Below, piece by piece: positions 6,871 to 13,973 of a DNA stretch of 18,918 bases (positions are counted from its first letter, which is position 1; each line of letters begins with the position of its first letter). This DNA comes from an uncultured Pseudomonadales bacterium (lineage in GTDB: Bacteria > Pseudomonadota > Gammaproteobacteria > Pseudomonadales > Cellvibrionaceae), in assembly GCA_938048505.1 (NCBI GenBank), contig CALIUX010000249.1, positions 1 through 18,918 on the forward strand, in the 5' to 3' direction. The position numbers and the translations under genes were made by a program. The notes beneath the pieces are model-generated. The model was not told the origin of the DNA, did not search any database, and saw nothing but the letters and a program-made list of their open reading frames with translations.

Positions 6871-8568
6871 TTATAACGTTTCGCTTAGAGCTTCGAGTGG
6901 AATAATGCGGAATTTTACATACATATTAGAGAGCCACTCAGAGCTATCTTTAGGCTTGCAAGGTGCGCCATTACAAAACCCTGTTTTAGGCTTAGCGATG
7001 CCATGGCCTAATGTAATGAATTGTTTTGGGTTGAGGCTGATGTTGCTTTGTTTTGCGAGTTTTAATACCGCCTCTTTAACGGCCTCTGCGCGAGAAAAGC
7101 TCATGTTGCGTGCATTTTGCTTGGTTCTATTGAGTTCAAAATCGGGTGACCCTAAGCTCAGCTTGCGTAAATACTCTGTTGGGTCACTAAAGCCTTCTAT
7201 TATCACCACGGCGCCTTCATAAACCGATGCCAATTCAATTGCGCGGGCGAACTGCTGCGTATGTTGTTTAATGGAAAAAGCACTAGAATTGGGCTGAAAA
7301 CTTAAGTCCATATTGAATAGCTCAGCCTCGTTACTGACTTGAGGTGATACTTTGCTGGTAATAAGCTGATTAATCAGTTCTTCGCGGTTAAAGCTAACGG
7401 TATCTTTTTTACGCACCATGCCTAATGTGAAGCCCGTATAGTCAATCTCTGAGATCTCAAGCAAGTCTCTGGTGGGCGGTAGATTAAGGTTGGTAAGACT
7501 CTGTGAAATCTCGTCTTTAAGTGGGGAAAACCCTCTTAAGTAGTCGGGGTTATTAAAGAAATCACGATTCCCTTTTAAGCTGACGTACTGGCAGTCTGCG
7601 TATAAGCCTTCGGTATCGGCAATGGCGCCTTCATCGTCGAGCAGAAGTTTAGCCGCAGAAGACATAATCGCGTTGTACTTTTGTGGGTAAATAATACGAT
7701 TGTCGATGATGTGTTTCATAGACTTTTCGGCTTTAAGAAGGGCCTTGGCAAGTAATTCAACTTCGCTTTTGTTCTCTTTATAGTAATCTGCTCGCACAGC
7801 ATAAACATCAGCAATAACGCGGCTGGCAGTCTTGGTTGAAAGCAAAATTTTAGCGCCAGCAACGGTGCCATTTTGGCCATTGCCCTCTGTGCCATCAGCT
7901 GTGAGGGCGAGGGCGTCGGGAATGATCATAAACGCGGCATCAATATCTTCTTGCTCCAGTGCTGCCGGTGGTGAATCCGGTGACATGGTTAAATCGGCTA
8001 GCCATTTAATATTGACGTCCTCAAACGTGAGATCGGCATCTTTCAAGATTTGAATGGCATAATCAACGTGTGGTCCATCGGCCTGAATGGCAATGTTTTT
8101 GCCTTTCAAATCTCTTGTGCTGTTAATCCCTTTTTTAACAACCAGTGCATCACCTCCTGCTGACCAAGTCATCTGATAAAAGATGATGGGTTTAACGTCG
8201 GGCTTGCCCTCTGTGACTGTGGCTGCAGCTTGAATCATACCCAATGTTCCACGCAAGAAAGGCGTCTTGCCGCTCATATAGTTTTCGACCTGCCGACTGA
8301 ATACATCTTCCCTTTCAAGTTTGTATTTAAGTCCATAGCGCGCAAAAACCGAGCGAGGTTGTGTGGTGTCTGAATTGCCGTTCGCATGAATTGTTGCGAT
8401 ATCGCCCCCCCATGTAATTAAGGGGAGTATTTGGGTGTCCGTTGTTACCTTGTTGACAGGGGTGTTGACCTTGCTGGTCATCGGTTCAAATTCTAGGTAG
8501 TTAGGCTCGGCAGCACACAAGCCACTAAACATTGCAATAGAAAGGGCTATCGCTATGATTTTTTTCAT
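6871..8568 (-). CDS. Periplasmic substrate-binding protein fused to an OmpA-like domain
   Basis: The 565-residue protein has a Sec signal peptide (1-20, ending GLCAA). Residues about 45-350 look like a type 2 periplasmic binding protein of the NitT/TauT or phosphate-binding sort: ILPLITWGGDIATI, then GGDALVVKKGINSTRDLKGKNIAIQADGP (138-166), LEQEDIDAAFMIIPDAL and an alpha-helical C-lobe. Residues about 415-556 look like an OmpA C-terminal peptidoglycan-binding domain, with FNMDLSFQPNSSAF, VVIIEGFSDP (455-463) and MSFSRAEAVKEAVLKLA (489-505). Asp462 and Arg493 sit where OmpA domains bind diaminopimelate. I recall proteins annotated as phosphate ABC transporter substrate-binding/OmpA family, which fits. 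No permease or ATPase gene is beside it, so it is more likely a sensor or scaffold tied to the cell wall than an uptake component. AGGA precedes the ATG. Confidence 0.8.
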   Translation of the reverse strand: MKKIIAIALSIAMFSGLCAAEPNYLEFEPMTSKVNTPVNKVTTDTQILPLITWGGDIATIHANGNSDTTQPRSVFARYGLKYKLEREDVFSRQVENYMSGKTPFLRGTLGMIQAAATVTEGKPDVKPIIFYQMTWSAGGDALVVKKGINSTRDLKGKNIAIQADGPHVDYAIQILKDADLTFEDVNIKWLADLTMSPDSPPAALEQEDIDAAFMIIPDALALTADGTEGNGQNGTVAGAKILLSTKTASRVIADVYAVRADYYKENKSEVELLAKALLKAEKSMKHIIDNRIIYPQKYNAIMSSAAKLLLDDEGAIADTEGLYADCQYVSLKGNRDFFNNPDYLRGFSPLKDEISQSLTNLNLPPTRDLLEISEIDYTGFTLGMVRKKDTVSFNREELINQLITSKVSPQVSNEAELFNMDLSFQPNSSAFSIKQHTQQFARAIELASVYEGAVVIIEGFSDPTEYLRKLSLGSPDFELNRTKQNARNMSFSRAEAVKEAVLKLAKQSNISLNPKQFITLGHGIAKPKTGFCNGAPCKPKDSSEWLSNMYVKFRIIPLEALSETL

Positions 8569-8590
8569 TTTGTGTTCCTAGGAATAAATG

Positions 8591-8649
8591 ATTAAAACAG
8601 GACTATTAAAAACAGGACTATCAAATAAAAAGTTATTGAATGAAAAGCT
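8591..8649. repeat. Degenerate 15-bp tandem repeat upstream of the SBP-OmpA gene
   Basis: Units at 8591, 8605, 8620 and 8635 each begin ATT or ATC, contain an A-rich centre and end in GACT, GTT or GCT. The first two are nearly identical (ATTAAAACAGGACT). It sits 23 bp upstream of the start codon at 8568, within the probable leader of the mRNA. Confidence 0.6.
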
Positions 8650-9538
8650 ATTGCATAAGAATAATCAATAAAACGTTTGTATTAACATGTAGACATTGAG
8701 GTGTCAGCCGCAGACTACTTTTTCGGGTTGGCGCATTATGCCGCCTTGTGACCCTCTTGATAAGAATAATTCTTCTTCGTGAATACAAAAGCAATAGATA
8801 TAAAAAATATTGCTCTATTCGCGAAGCAGGCACTCTTTGTCGCAATCTTATTGTGATAGAAAGTGTAGGAAAGGGTGTCTTCTACAGCAAGAGCCTGTTT
8901 TGGGCTTTCGATGAGGGGGCGTTGAAACACCCTCACTTCACTTTGTTGGCTAGCACTAATCACCATCAGGTAAGTACAGTAATCGATTTGACTGTTTTTT
9001 AGACATAAGCATTAAAATACATTGCGTTTGTTTATTTTGAGTGACGGTCTTCCCGCCAACTTAAATAGTGTAGAACCCAATCCTAAAAATGACAATTAAC
9101 GTGACAATAAGTGAATAAATAACCAAAGATAGATTTCAAGGTGGCTTTTGTCAGGCTATTTGATTGTCCGCCGCATGTAAAAAATCTGTAACGCAAAATT
9201 TATACCCACCTGCTTATGTATGAAGGGATTTGATCAAGTGCTAGATCAATATGCTAGATCACTGTTGGTAACCTTGGGCGTTGTGGGCATTTTTATCGTA
9301 CAGTCTTTTGGGGCTATTGAATGAATGAAGAAAAGTACTTTTGAGTCTTTGGTATGAATGTATTTTAGAGGGGGCGCTGAACCTTAAAGTCAGATTAAGC
9401 TAAGAATAAAAAGCAGTGTGCGTGAATATCTGCAATCAATATTAACTCCTGCAAAAAAACATTAACTAATGTGGTGCATACAGTAGCATTGCGCATCCTG
9501 AAGGTGCACTTTACTCAAGAGGTAAAAAAGAAAGGCAT

Positions 9539-9565
9539 AAAAAAACCCGCTAGAGGCGGGCTTTT
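9539..9565 (-). terminator. Rho-independent terminator after the cold-shock gene
   Basis: A GC-only stem CCCGC (9546-9550) / GCGGG (9556-9560) with a 5-base loop is followed, on the minus strand, by seven T residues (9539-9545). It begins 13 bp after the csp stop. Confidence 0.85.
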
Positions 9566-9573
9566 ATTAAGGC

Positions 9574-9786
9574 TTAAGCAAGAGGTTCAACATTCTCTGC
9601 TTGAGGGCCTTTTTGGCCAGTGCCTTCAGTGAAGGTCACAGCTTGACCTTCTTTTAAAGTTTTGAAGCCAGAGCCTTGAATGCTGCTAAAATGAACAAAC
9701 AAGTCAGCGCCGCCTTCGCGACTAATGAATCCATAACCTTTGCTTTCGTTAAACCACTTAACGGTACCGGTGATTTTGTCAGACAT
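9574..9786 (-). CDS. Cold-shock family RNA-binding protein (CspA-like)
   Basis: This is a 70-residue single cold-shock domain. It begins [16 protein letters not shown] with RNP1 KGYGFI (16-21), has RNP2 LFVHF (29-33) and ends in the [10 protein letters not shown] strand. Such proteins bind single-stranded RNA or DNA and act as RNA chaperones or antiterminators in the cytosol. AAGG lies 13 bases before the ATG, a rather long spacing. The upstream stretch of more than 100 bases rich in A/T before any other feature suits the long leader of cold-shock mRNAs, but whether this copy is cold-induced cannot be told. It is monocistronic with its own terminator. Confidence 0.95.
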   Translation of the reverse strand: MSDKITGTVKWFNESKGYGFISREGGADLFVHFSSIQGSGFKTLKEGQAVTFTEGTGQKGPQAENVEPLA

Positions 9787-10183
9787 TGTAACTTTCAGAC
9801 CTTTGTAAAAAAAAATAATTCATGGCCTGCAAACAACAATGCCATGCAACTCCGCACCTTAGTTCAGAAGTATGACCATAATGTTACACTGCGATACTCG
9901 TTAAGTATGTCCCCTAAAGGCTAAACAGTGTAAGGCTTCTGGGTTAAGCATACTTAAACAAATTTCTGTGCGATATATGGACATAAGCTGAATAATCGCG
10001 CACAAGTATTGTCGACTAGTTATTTCTTATGGTCAACAAAAAAAGCAGTCTATCGTCAAGCTTTTTTGCGCATTTTAAAAAATGTGACGCATTAACCGCA
10101 ATTAGCGCCAGTGTGCCATGCTCGGCAATGATTGCGGTGGGGTATGAAGCTCAGTCTTTGGTATTAAATGTGGTGAATGTGCC
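9787..10183. other. Intergenic region upstream of the cold-shock gene
   Basis: The csp leader and promoter should lie within 9787-9950; on the minus strand CATTAT-like and TTAACG boxes are present with poor spacing, so no call is made. A hairpin AAAAAAGC (10039-10046) / GCTTTTTT (10060-10067) could be a weak terminator for the DUF3806 gene ending at 10184, but its stem is nearly all A-T. A plus-strand open frame starting at 10029 runs into the DUF3806 gene and is not believed. Confidence 0.45.
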
Positions 10184-10846
10184 TTACAAAAAGGGTACAA
10201 CTTTTTTGCCACGGGTATCAAATTCTTTTTCTTTGCTGGGTGTCTTCTCTGTTGTGTCGTATGGATTTTGAGGTATGACATCTTCCATAAGCGTTAAACC
10301 ACGTTGGTATATACGTTCCACATCTATTTTATGTGTGATACGTAAACGGCGTGTCATCATCGAAATGGGAAAAACGCAATGTATGGTGTCTGGCAAGCAA
10401 ACGCCGCGGCTTTTTCCTTCTTTGTCTTGATACTCTTGCCATTTCCAACCTTGCTCTGCAACGTATACATCGCCTAGTACGATGCCGAGTGCTTTGTGCT
10501 CATGCGTATCATAGATTCCGATTTTACCCTGATTAATAATACGCTGAAGCAACTCAAGATCCGTTGAGTTCCCTCGCACCCGCTGACCAAATGTTTCACG
10601 TCCTAGTTCGTCAATAAGTGAGCGTTGTTTATCAAAATATTTTTGGTCGATCCAATTGAGGTCGCTGAGTGTCACATCGCTATTATTATCGGCTTGTGCA
10701 AGACTTGCTTGCATAGCGCTTAAAGCCAGCAAGGTATAAAACAAAAAGCAGCGAATACTTTTTTGCAAGCCGTGCAGGCTTAAAGAAGAGTGCCAGCGCT
10801 CATTAAAAGTTGGGGAGGGGTTTGATGCGGTAATGTTGGCCGGCAT
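10184..10846 (-). CDS. DUF3806-type exported protein
   Basis: The 220-residue protein has a hydrophobic segment at about 32-51 ending SLAQA after a 30-residue leader, so it is either secreted with a long n-region or held by a signal anchor. Residues about 65-175 match my recollection of the uncharacterised DUF3806 domain: IDQKYFDKQRSLIDELGRETFG, then STDLELLQRIINQGKI, then HKALGIVLGDVYVAEQGWKWQEYQDKEG, and finally CVFPISMMTRRL. The function of the domain is unknown. The gene starts 5 bp after the stop of the glutamate-synthase-like gene, so the two are co-transcribed. The 3' end is Lys/Glu/Thr-rich and disordered (YDTTEKTPSKEKEFDTRGKK). Confidence 0.68.
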   Translation of the reverse strand: MPANITASNPSPTFNERWHSSLSLHGLQKSIRCFLFYTLLALSAMQASLAQADNNSDVTLSDLNWIDQKYFDKQRSLIDELGRETFGQRVRGNSTDLELLQRIINQGKIGIYDTHEHKALGIVLGDVYVAEQGWKWQEYQDKEGKSRGVCLPDTIHCVFPISMMTRRLRITHKIDVERIYQRGLTLMEDVIPQNPYDTTEKTPSKEKEFDTRGKKVVPFL

Positions 10847-10851
10847 GGTGA

Positions 10852-12459
10852 TTACTCTTGTTCATGTGTATGGGATTGTTCATGTAAATGGCCTTTATTG
10901 GTAGGCGCTTTATTTGTTGGTGCCTTATTAGTATTGGTACTGGTATTAGTCAGGATTTTAATGGGCGTCGTATCGGGAAATGTCTCAGACATTAATGTTG
11001 AGGCGCCATTGGCATTAATGATACGAACATGTTGCCTGGTGAGCTTGCGAGCATGTGTCGCACCGCAAGAATGGGCAATCATCTCAGTATCTTTGCATAA
11101 TTGTTGTTGGTAGCGGGCAACGCGCACGGCTTTGCTTGCTGGGTGCAAGCCCCTTTGTAATCGCTCATTGTGGGTTGTAATACCTGTTGGGCAGGTGTTT
11201 TGGTGGCATTGCATAGCTTGAATGCAGCCTAGGGCAAACATAAAGCCTCTTGCCGAAACAACAAAGTCAGCGCCCGTTGCCATAGCTTTTGCAGCGGCAC
11301 TTGCCGTGATGATTTTACCACTTGCAATAACATTAATTCGACCCTTCAAACCGTATTGCTTTAACGTATCAATCAAAAACGGTAGGCTTTCATCTAAAGG
11401 TAGTCCCATGTAGTCCATGAGGCTTTGTGGTGATGCGCCTGTTCCGCCATCTGCACTATCAAGTGTGATGAAGTCGGGTAAGTGTTCAATGGGCAGTGTT
11501 GCCATGTACTCACACAAGTCGATTAGCCACTGGGTATCACCCAGTACGGTTTTAAAGCCGACAGGTTTACCTGTGATGTTACGTACGGTATTAATCCGTT
11601 CAATAAGCTCTTCGATATTGGCAATATCGTTATGTCGGTTGGGGCTAATTGAGGCTTCTCCTTGGCGGATGCCTCGGGTGATGGCTATCTCTGCTGTGAC
11701 TTTTTCGGCGGGGAGGATGCCGCCTTTGCCTGGTTTTGCACCTTGGCTGAGTTTGATTTCAAACATTTTGATTGCATCATATTCCGCCAATTCCGCCAGT
11801 TTTTTAGGGCAAAGATTACCTTCTTCATCACGTACGCCATACTTAGCTGTACCAATCTGGAAGACTGTATCGCATTGCGCTGCTTGGTGATGGGGGGAAT
11901 AGCCACCTTCTCCGGTGTTGAGCCAGCAACCTGCTTGTGCTGCACCTTTGGCAAGTGCGGTAATGGCAGGAGCAGATAGCGCGCCATAGCTCATTCCTGA
12001 AATATTGAAGAAAGAAGGGGCGTTGTAAGGTGTCTTACAGTAGGGGCCGATGATTTTTTTGGGCGTTTTTTGGCATTCTGATTCTAACAACGCAAAGCCA
12101 GCCGCAGCAAAATGCACATCGCCTGACGTGTTGTGCGGGCGTGTTGAGCCAAAAGCGATGCTGCTACTGATGCCTTTTGCGGCGCGATAAACGGATGCAC
12201 GCTGTGCGCGATTAAAGGGAAGCTCTTCTCGGTCTAAGGCAAAAAAGTACTGTCGAAAAAACTCACCAAAATGCTCAAACAAGTAGCGAAACCGCCCAAT
12301 TACAGGGTAGTTTCGTCGAATAGTGTGGCGAGTTTGTCGAATGTCCACTATGTACAATACAACTATGGTGAGCACACCTAAGCCTACGGCTACAATAAAA
12401 AGAACGGCAAAAAAGCTCAGTATTGAGTGGATATAGCTATCGAAGCTGGCGCTTAGCAT
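10852..12459 (-). CDS. Membrane-anchored FMN-binding glutamate-synthase-family protein
   Basis: The 535-residue protein has one transmembrane helix (about 13-38) and then a glutamate synthase large-subunit-type FMN domain. Visible motifs are FFNISGMSYGALS (150-162), NTGEGGYSPHH (181-191), KPGKGGILP (242-250), DSADGGTGASP (334-344) and the iron-sulfur motif C412-x5-C418-x4-C423 (CIQAMQCHQNTCPTG), as in the 3Fe-4S site of GltB. It lacks the glutaminase and C-terminal structural domains of GltB, so it may not make glutamate from glutamine. The substrate and electron partner are unknown; similar stand-alone proteins are widespread. The C-terminal tail (505-535) is low complexity (NKAPTNKAPTNKG, then His/Glu-rich) and is encoded by 15-bp tandem repeats. 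The partner in the operon is the DUF3806 gene. Confidence 0.88.
   Translation of the reverse strand: MLSASFDSYIHSILSFFAVLFIVAVGLGVLTIVVLYIVDIRQTRHTIRRNYPVIGRFRYLFEHFGEFFRQYFFALDREELPFNRAQRASVYRAAKGISSSIAFGSTRPHNTSGDVHFAAAGFALLESECQKTPKKIIGPYCKTPYNAPSFFNISGMSYGALSAPAITALAKGAAQAGCWLNTGEGGYSPHHQAAQCDTVFQIGTAKYGVRDEEGNLCPKKLAELAEYDAIKMFEIKLSQGAKPGKGGILPAEKVTAEIAITRGIRQGEASISPNRHNDIANIEELIERINTVRNITGKPVGFKTVLGDTQWLIDLCEYMATLPIEHLPDFITLDSADGGTGASPQSLMDYMGLPLDESLPFLIDTLKQYGLKGRINVIASGKIITASAAAKAMATGADFVVSARGFMFALGCIQAMQCHQNTCPTGITTHNERLQRGLHPASKAVRVARYQQQLCKDTEMIAHSCGATHARKLTRQHVRIINANGASTLMSETFPDTTPIKILTNTSTNTNKAPTNKAPTNKGHLHEQSHTHEQE
10893..10937. repeat. 15-bp tandem repeat in the C-terminal tail of the glutamate-synthase-like gene
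   Basis: Three units at 10893, 10908 and 10923 (CTTTATTGGTAGGCG, CTTTATTTGTTGGTG and a diverged third) keep frame because 15 is divisible by three, giving the protein repeat NKAPT-NKAPT. It is the in-frame counterpart of the noncoding arrays elsewhere in the window. Confidence 0.75.
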
Positions 12460-12506
12460 GTGGGGTTCCTAGTGACAGAGGTATTTATTAATCGCGGTAT
12501 TTAACG

Positions 12507-12700
12507 GTGCTTGTTCTACATGATGCTTGTTCTAATGATGATCGTTCTTTTCTTATAGCTATCTACTGTAGCGACCTATTCTCGCTATGCATGCCTAGTT
12601 ATGTACGGCTGTAATTATGCGCGGCTGTGGTTATGTACTATCGTGATTACATACTGACTATCGTGGTTACATACTGACTATGATGGTGTATGCAACCTAG
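12507..12700. repeat. Two neighbouring arrays of degenerate 15-20-bp repeats
   Basis: First array: three 15-bp units at 12507, 12522 and 12537 of the form GATGCTTGTTCTAAT. Second array: units of 14-16 bp at 12593, 12607 and 12623 (GGCTGTGGTTATGTAC type) pass into two nearly identical 20-bp units at 12638 and 12658 (CTATCGTGATTACATACTGA, one difference) and a decayed third at 12678. The variable period argues against a protein-binding array of fixed spacing. Confidence 0.7.
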
Positions 12701-12974
12701 CTTATGCACTGTCAACATACTAACAGCGCAATACAGGGGTAAGCTGATAACCCCTCGGGATACAAATAACCATCAATGTGCTGATAAGCAAGACCATAAG
12801 TAGGCTTAATAAGCAGATATATACAGTAGACTTATAAAATAGACCTATAAAGAGTGCTGATGTTTCCTCGGGTTTGCCTTTATGGACTTCATGTGACTGC
12901 TGCTAGACGGCACAAGGTTTCTTGGTTCAATAAGAAAAAGCGCAGAAGCATCAATATTATTCATCAGCCAGTGA

Positions 12975-13009
12975 TTGCAAGCGTTTACGTAAACCGTTAG
13001 ATTGCTTGC
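12975..13009 (+). promoter_or_regulatory. thrH promoter candidate with nested palindromes
   Basis: TTGCAA (12975-12980) and TAGATT (12998-13003) are spaced 17 bp, each 4/6 to consensus. The spacer contains a perfect 12-bp palindrome GTTTACGTAAAC (12983-12994). An outer inverted repeat GCAAGC (12977-12982) / GCTTGC (13004-13009) brackets it. That layout fits a repressor operator lying over the promoter. Confidence 0.45.
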
Positions 13010-13086
13010 CCAAATAAAGCGGTGCTTTTATCATGCCGCACACATTGCAGGCTATGCCTGCTTCATTTACTTATTGGAGTTAATCT

Positions 13087-13704
13087 GTGGAAATCGCATG
13101 CCTTGACCTCGAGGGAGTCTTAATCCCTGAAATCTGGATTGCTTTTGCTGAAAAAACTGGCATTGAAGAACTCAAAGCAACAACGCGTGATATTCCTGAT
13201 TACGATGAGTTGATGACCATGCGTCTAGATATTCTAGCCAAGCACGGTTTAGGACTAAACGAAATTCAAGAAGTGATTGCAACATTGAGCCCATTGGAAG
13301 GCGCTAAAGAGTTTGTTGACTGGTTGCGTGAGCGTTTTCAAGTTGTCATTCTTTCAGATACTTTTTATGAGTTTGCAGGCCCTTTGATGGCGCAATTAGG
13401 TTATCCGACTTTGCTATGTCATAAATTGACGGTTGATGAGTCAGGCAAGGTCACGGATTACAACTTGCGCCAGGCAAATCCTAAGCGCCAAGCCATTTGT
13501 GCGTTCAAGAGCATCTACTACCGTACTATTGCAGCGGGCGACTCTTACAACGATACAACCATGCTTGCTGAGGCGGATGCTGGCATACTCTTCCATGCGC
13601 CGCAGAATGTGATCAGTGAGTTCCCGCAATACCCTGCAGTGCATACTTACGAAGATTTGAAAAAAGAATTTATTAAAGCAAGTAATCGTTCTCTTACCCT
13701 TTAG
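13087..13704 (+). CDS. thrH: Phosphoserine phosphatase / homoserine phosphotransferase ThrH
   Basis: The 205-residue protein closely resembles Pseudomonas aeruginosa ThrH as I remember it, including the start MEIACLDLEGVLIPEIWIAF and TTRDIPDYD. It is a HAD-fold enzyme that removes phosphate from phosphoserine and can pass it to homoserine, linking serine and threonine synthesis in the cytosol. HAD motifs: D7-L-E9 (Glu in place of the second Asp, as in ThrH), Ser90 in VVILSDTFYEF, Lys133 in NPKRQ, and AAGDSYNDTTML (149-160) with the Mg-binding Asp pair. The length equals the family's. The start is GTG, with GGAG 8 bases before it. It is monocistronic; a 14-bp hairpin follows. Confidence 0.96.
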   Translation: MEIACLDLEGVLIPEIWIAFAEKTGIEELKATTRDIPDYDELMTMRLDILAKHGLGLNEIQEVIATLSPLEGAKEFVDWLRERFQVVILSDTFYEFAGPLMAQLGYPTLLCHKLTVDESGKVTDYNLRQANPKRQAICAFKSIYYRTIAAGDSYNDTTMLAEADAGILFHAPQNVISEFPQYPAVHTYEDLKKEFIKASNRSLTL

Positions 13705-13772
13705 TTCTACATATTTAGTTCTAAAGTGTTAGCCCTGCAATTGAACTTTACGATTTAGTTTTTCAGGCTATC

Positions 13773-13820
13773 AATACAAAGGTTAAAGCGCTTTTGTTGC
13801 GCAATGTTAACCTTTGTATT
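13773..13820. terminator. Long hairpin between convergent thrH and rlmA, probable terminator
   Basis: Perfect 14-bp arms AATACAAAGGTTAA (13773-13786) and TTAACCTTTGTATT (13807-13820) enclose a 20-base loop. The loop itself can pair GCGC (13788-13791) with GCGC (13799-13802). Neither side has a strong T-run, so this is an atypical bidirectional terminator or an mRNA-end-protecting hairpin. Confidence 0.55.
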
Positions 13821-13846
13821 TGATCACCCTTTCGATCCTTCTCTTT

Positions 13847-13887
13847 GTTTCTATCAATCAGTAGTTTCTATCAATCAGTAATCAGTA
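13847..13887. repeat. Perfect 17-bp tandem duplication
   Basis: GTTTCTATCAATCAGTA occurs at 13847-13863 and again, identically, at 13864-13880. A third partial copy (ATCAGTA) follows at 13881-13887. The lack of differences suggests a recent event. Confidence 0.9.
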
Positions 13888-13973
13888 AGGCTGTTTTGTT
13901 TTATTGCCGCCTTAACACGCATTACCTTATAGATGCTGTTTCAATTCCTTTTGATGTCAAGTGACAAGCTTCT

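Larger units (their letters stand above)
8569..9573. other. About 1 kb without a convincing gene
   Basis: This long spacer separates the cold-shock gene (upstream) from the SBP-OmpA operon (downstream). Near its left end is a degenerate 15-bp tandem repeat (8591-8649), and at 9239-9264 a 13-bp direct repeat TGCTAGATCA. The open frames within it lack ribosome binding sites and family-like sequence. The promoter of the SBP-OmpA gene must lie here, but I could not choose a -35/-10 pair. The csp terminator lies at its right end. No tRNA or known small RNA was recognised. Confidence 0.5.
12460..13086. other. Divergent, repeat-rich intergenic region
   Basis: It separates the glutamate-synthase-like gene (minus) and thrH (plus) and holds no gene that I can support. 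It contains 15-bp units at 12507-12551, a degenerate 16-20-bp array at 12593-12700, AGTAGACTTATAAA-like repeats near 12820-12850, and the thrH promoter candidate at 12975-13009. Promoters for the minus-strand operon were not found. Confidence 0.5.

Noticed and set aside
8736..8966. 76-codon minus-strand open frame with a hydrophobic patch
   Set aside because: No ribosome binding site and no recognisable pattern; probably chance in a gene-free region.
8748..9002. 84-codon plus-strand open frame
   Set aside because: It has no ribosome binding site, no family-like sequence, mixed composition, and overlaps other equally poor frames on the minus strand.
10029..10271. 80-codon plus-strand open frame
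   Set aside because: It overlaps the 3' end of the DUF3806 gene antisense by 88 bp, has no Shine-Dalgarno sequence, and shows no family features.
11417..11890. 157-codon open frame antisense to the glutamate-synthase-like gene
   Set aside because: The opposite strand carries a fully conserved FMN/Fe-S enzyme through this stretch; the frame is its shadow.
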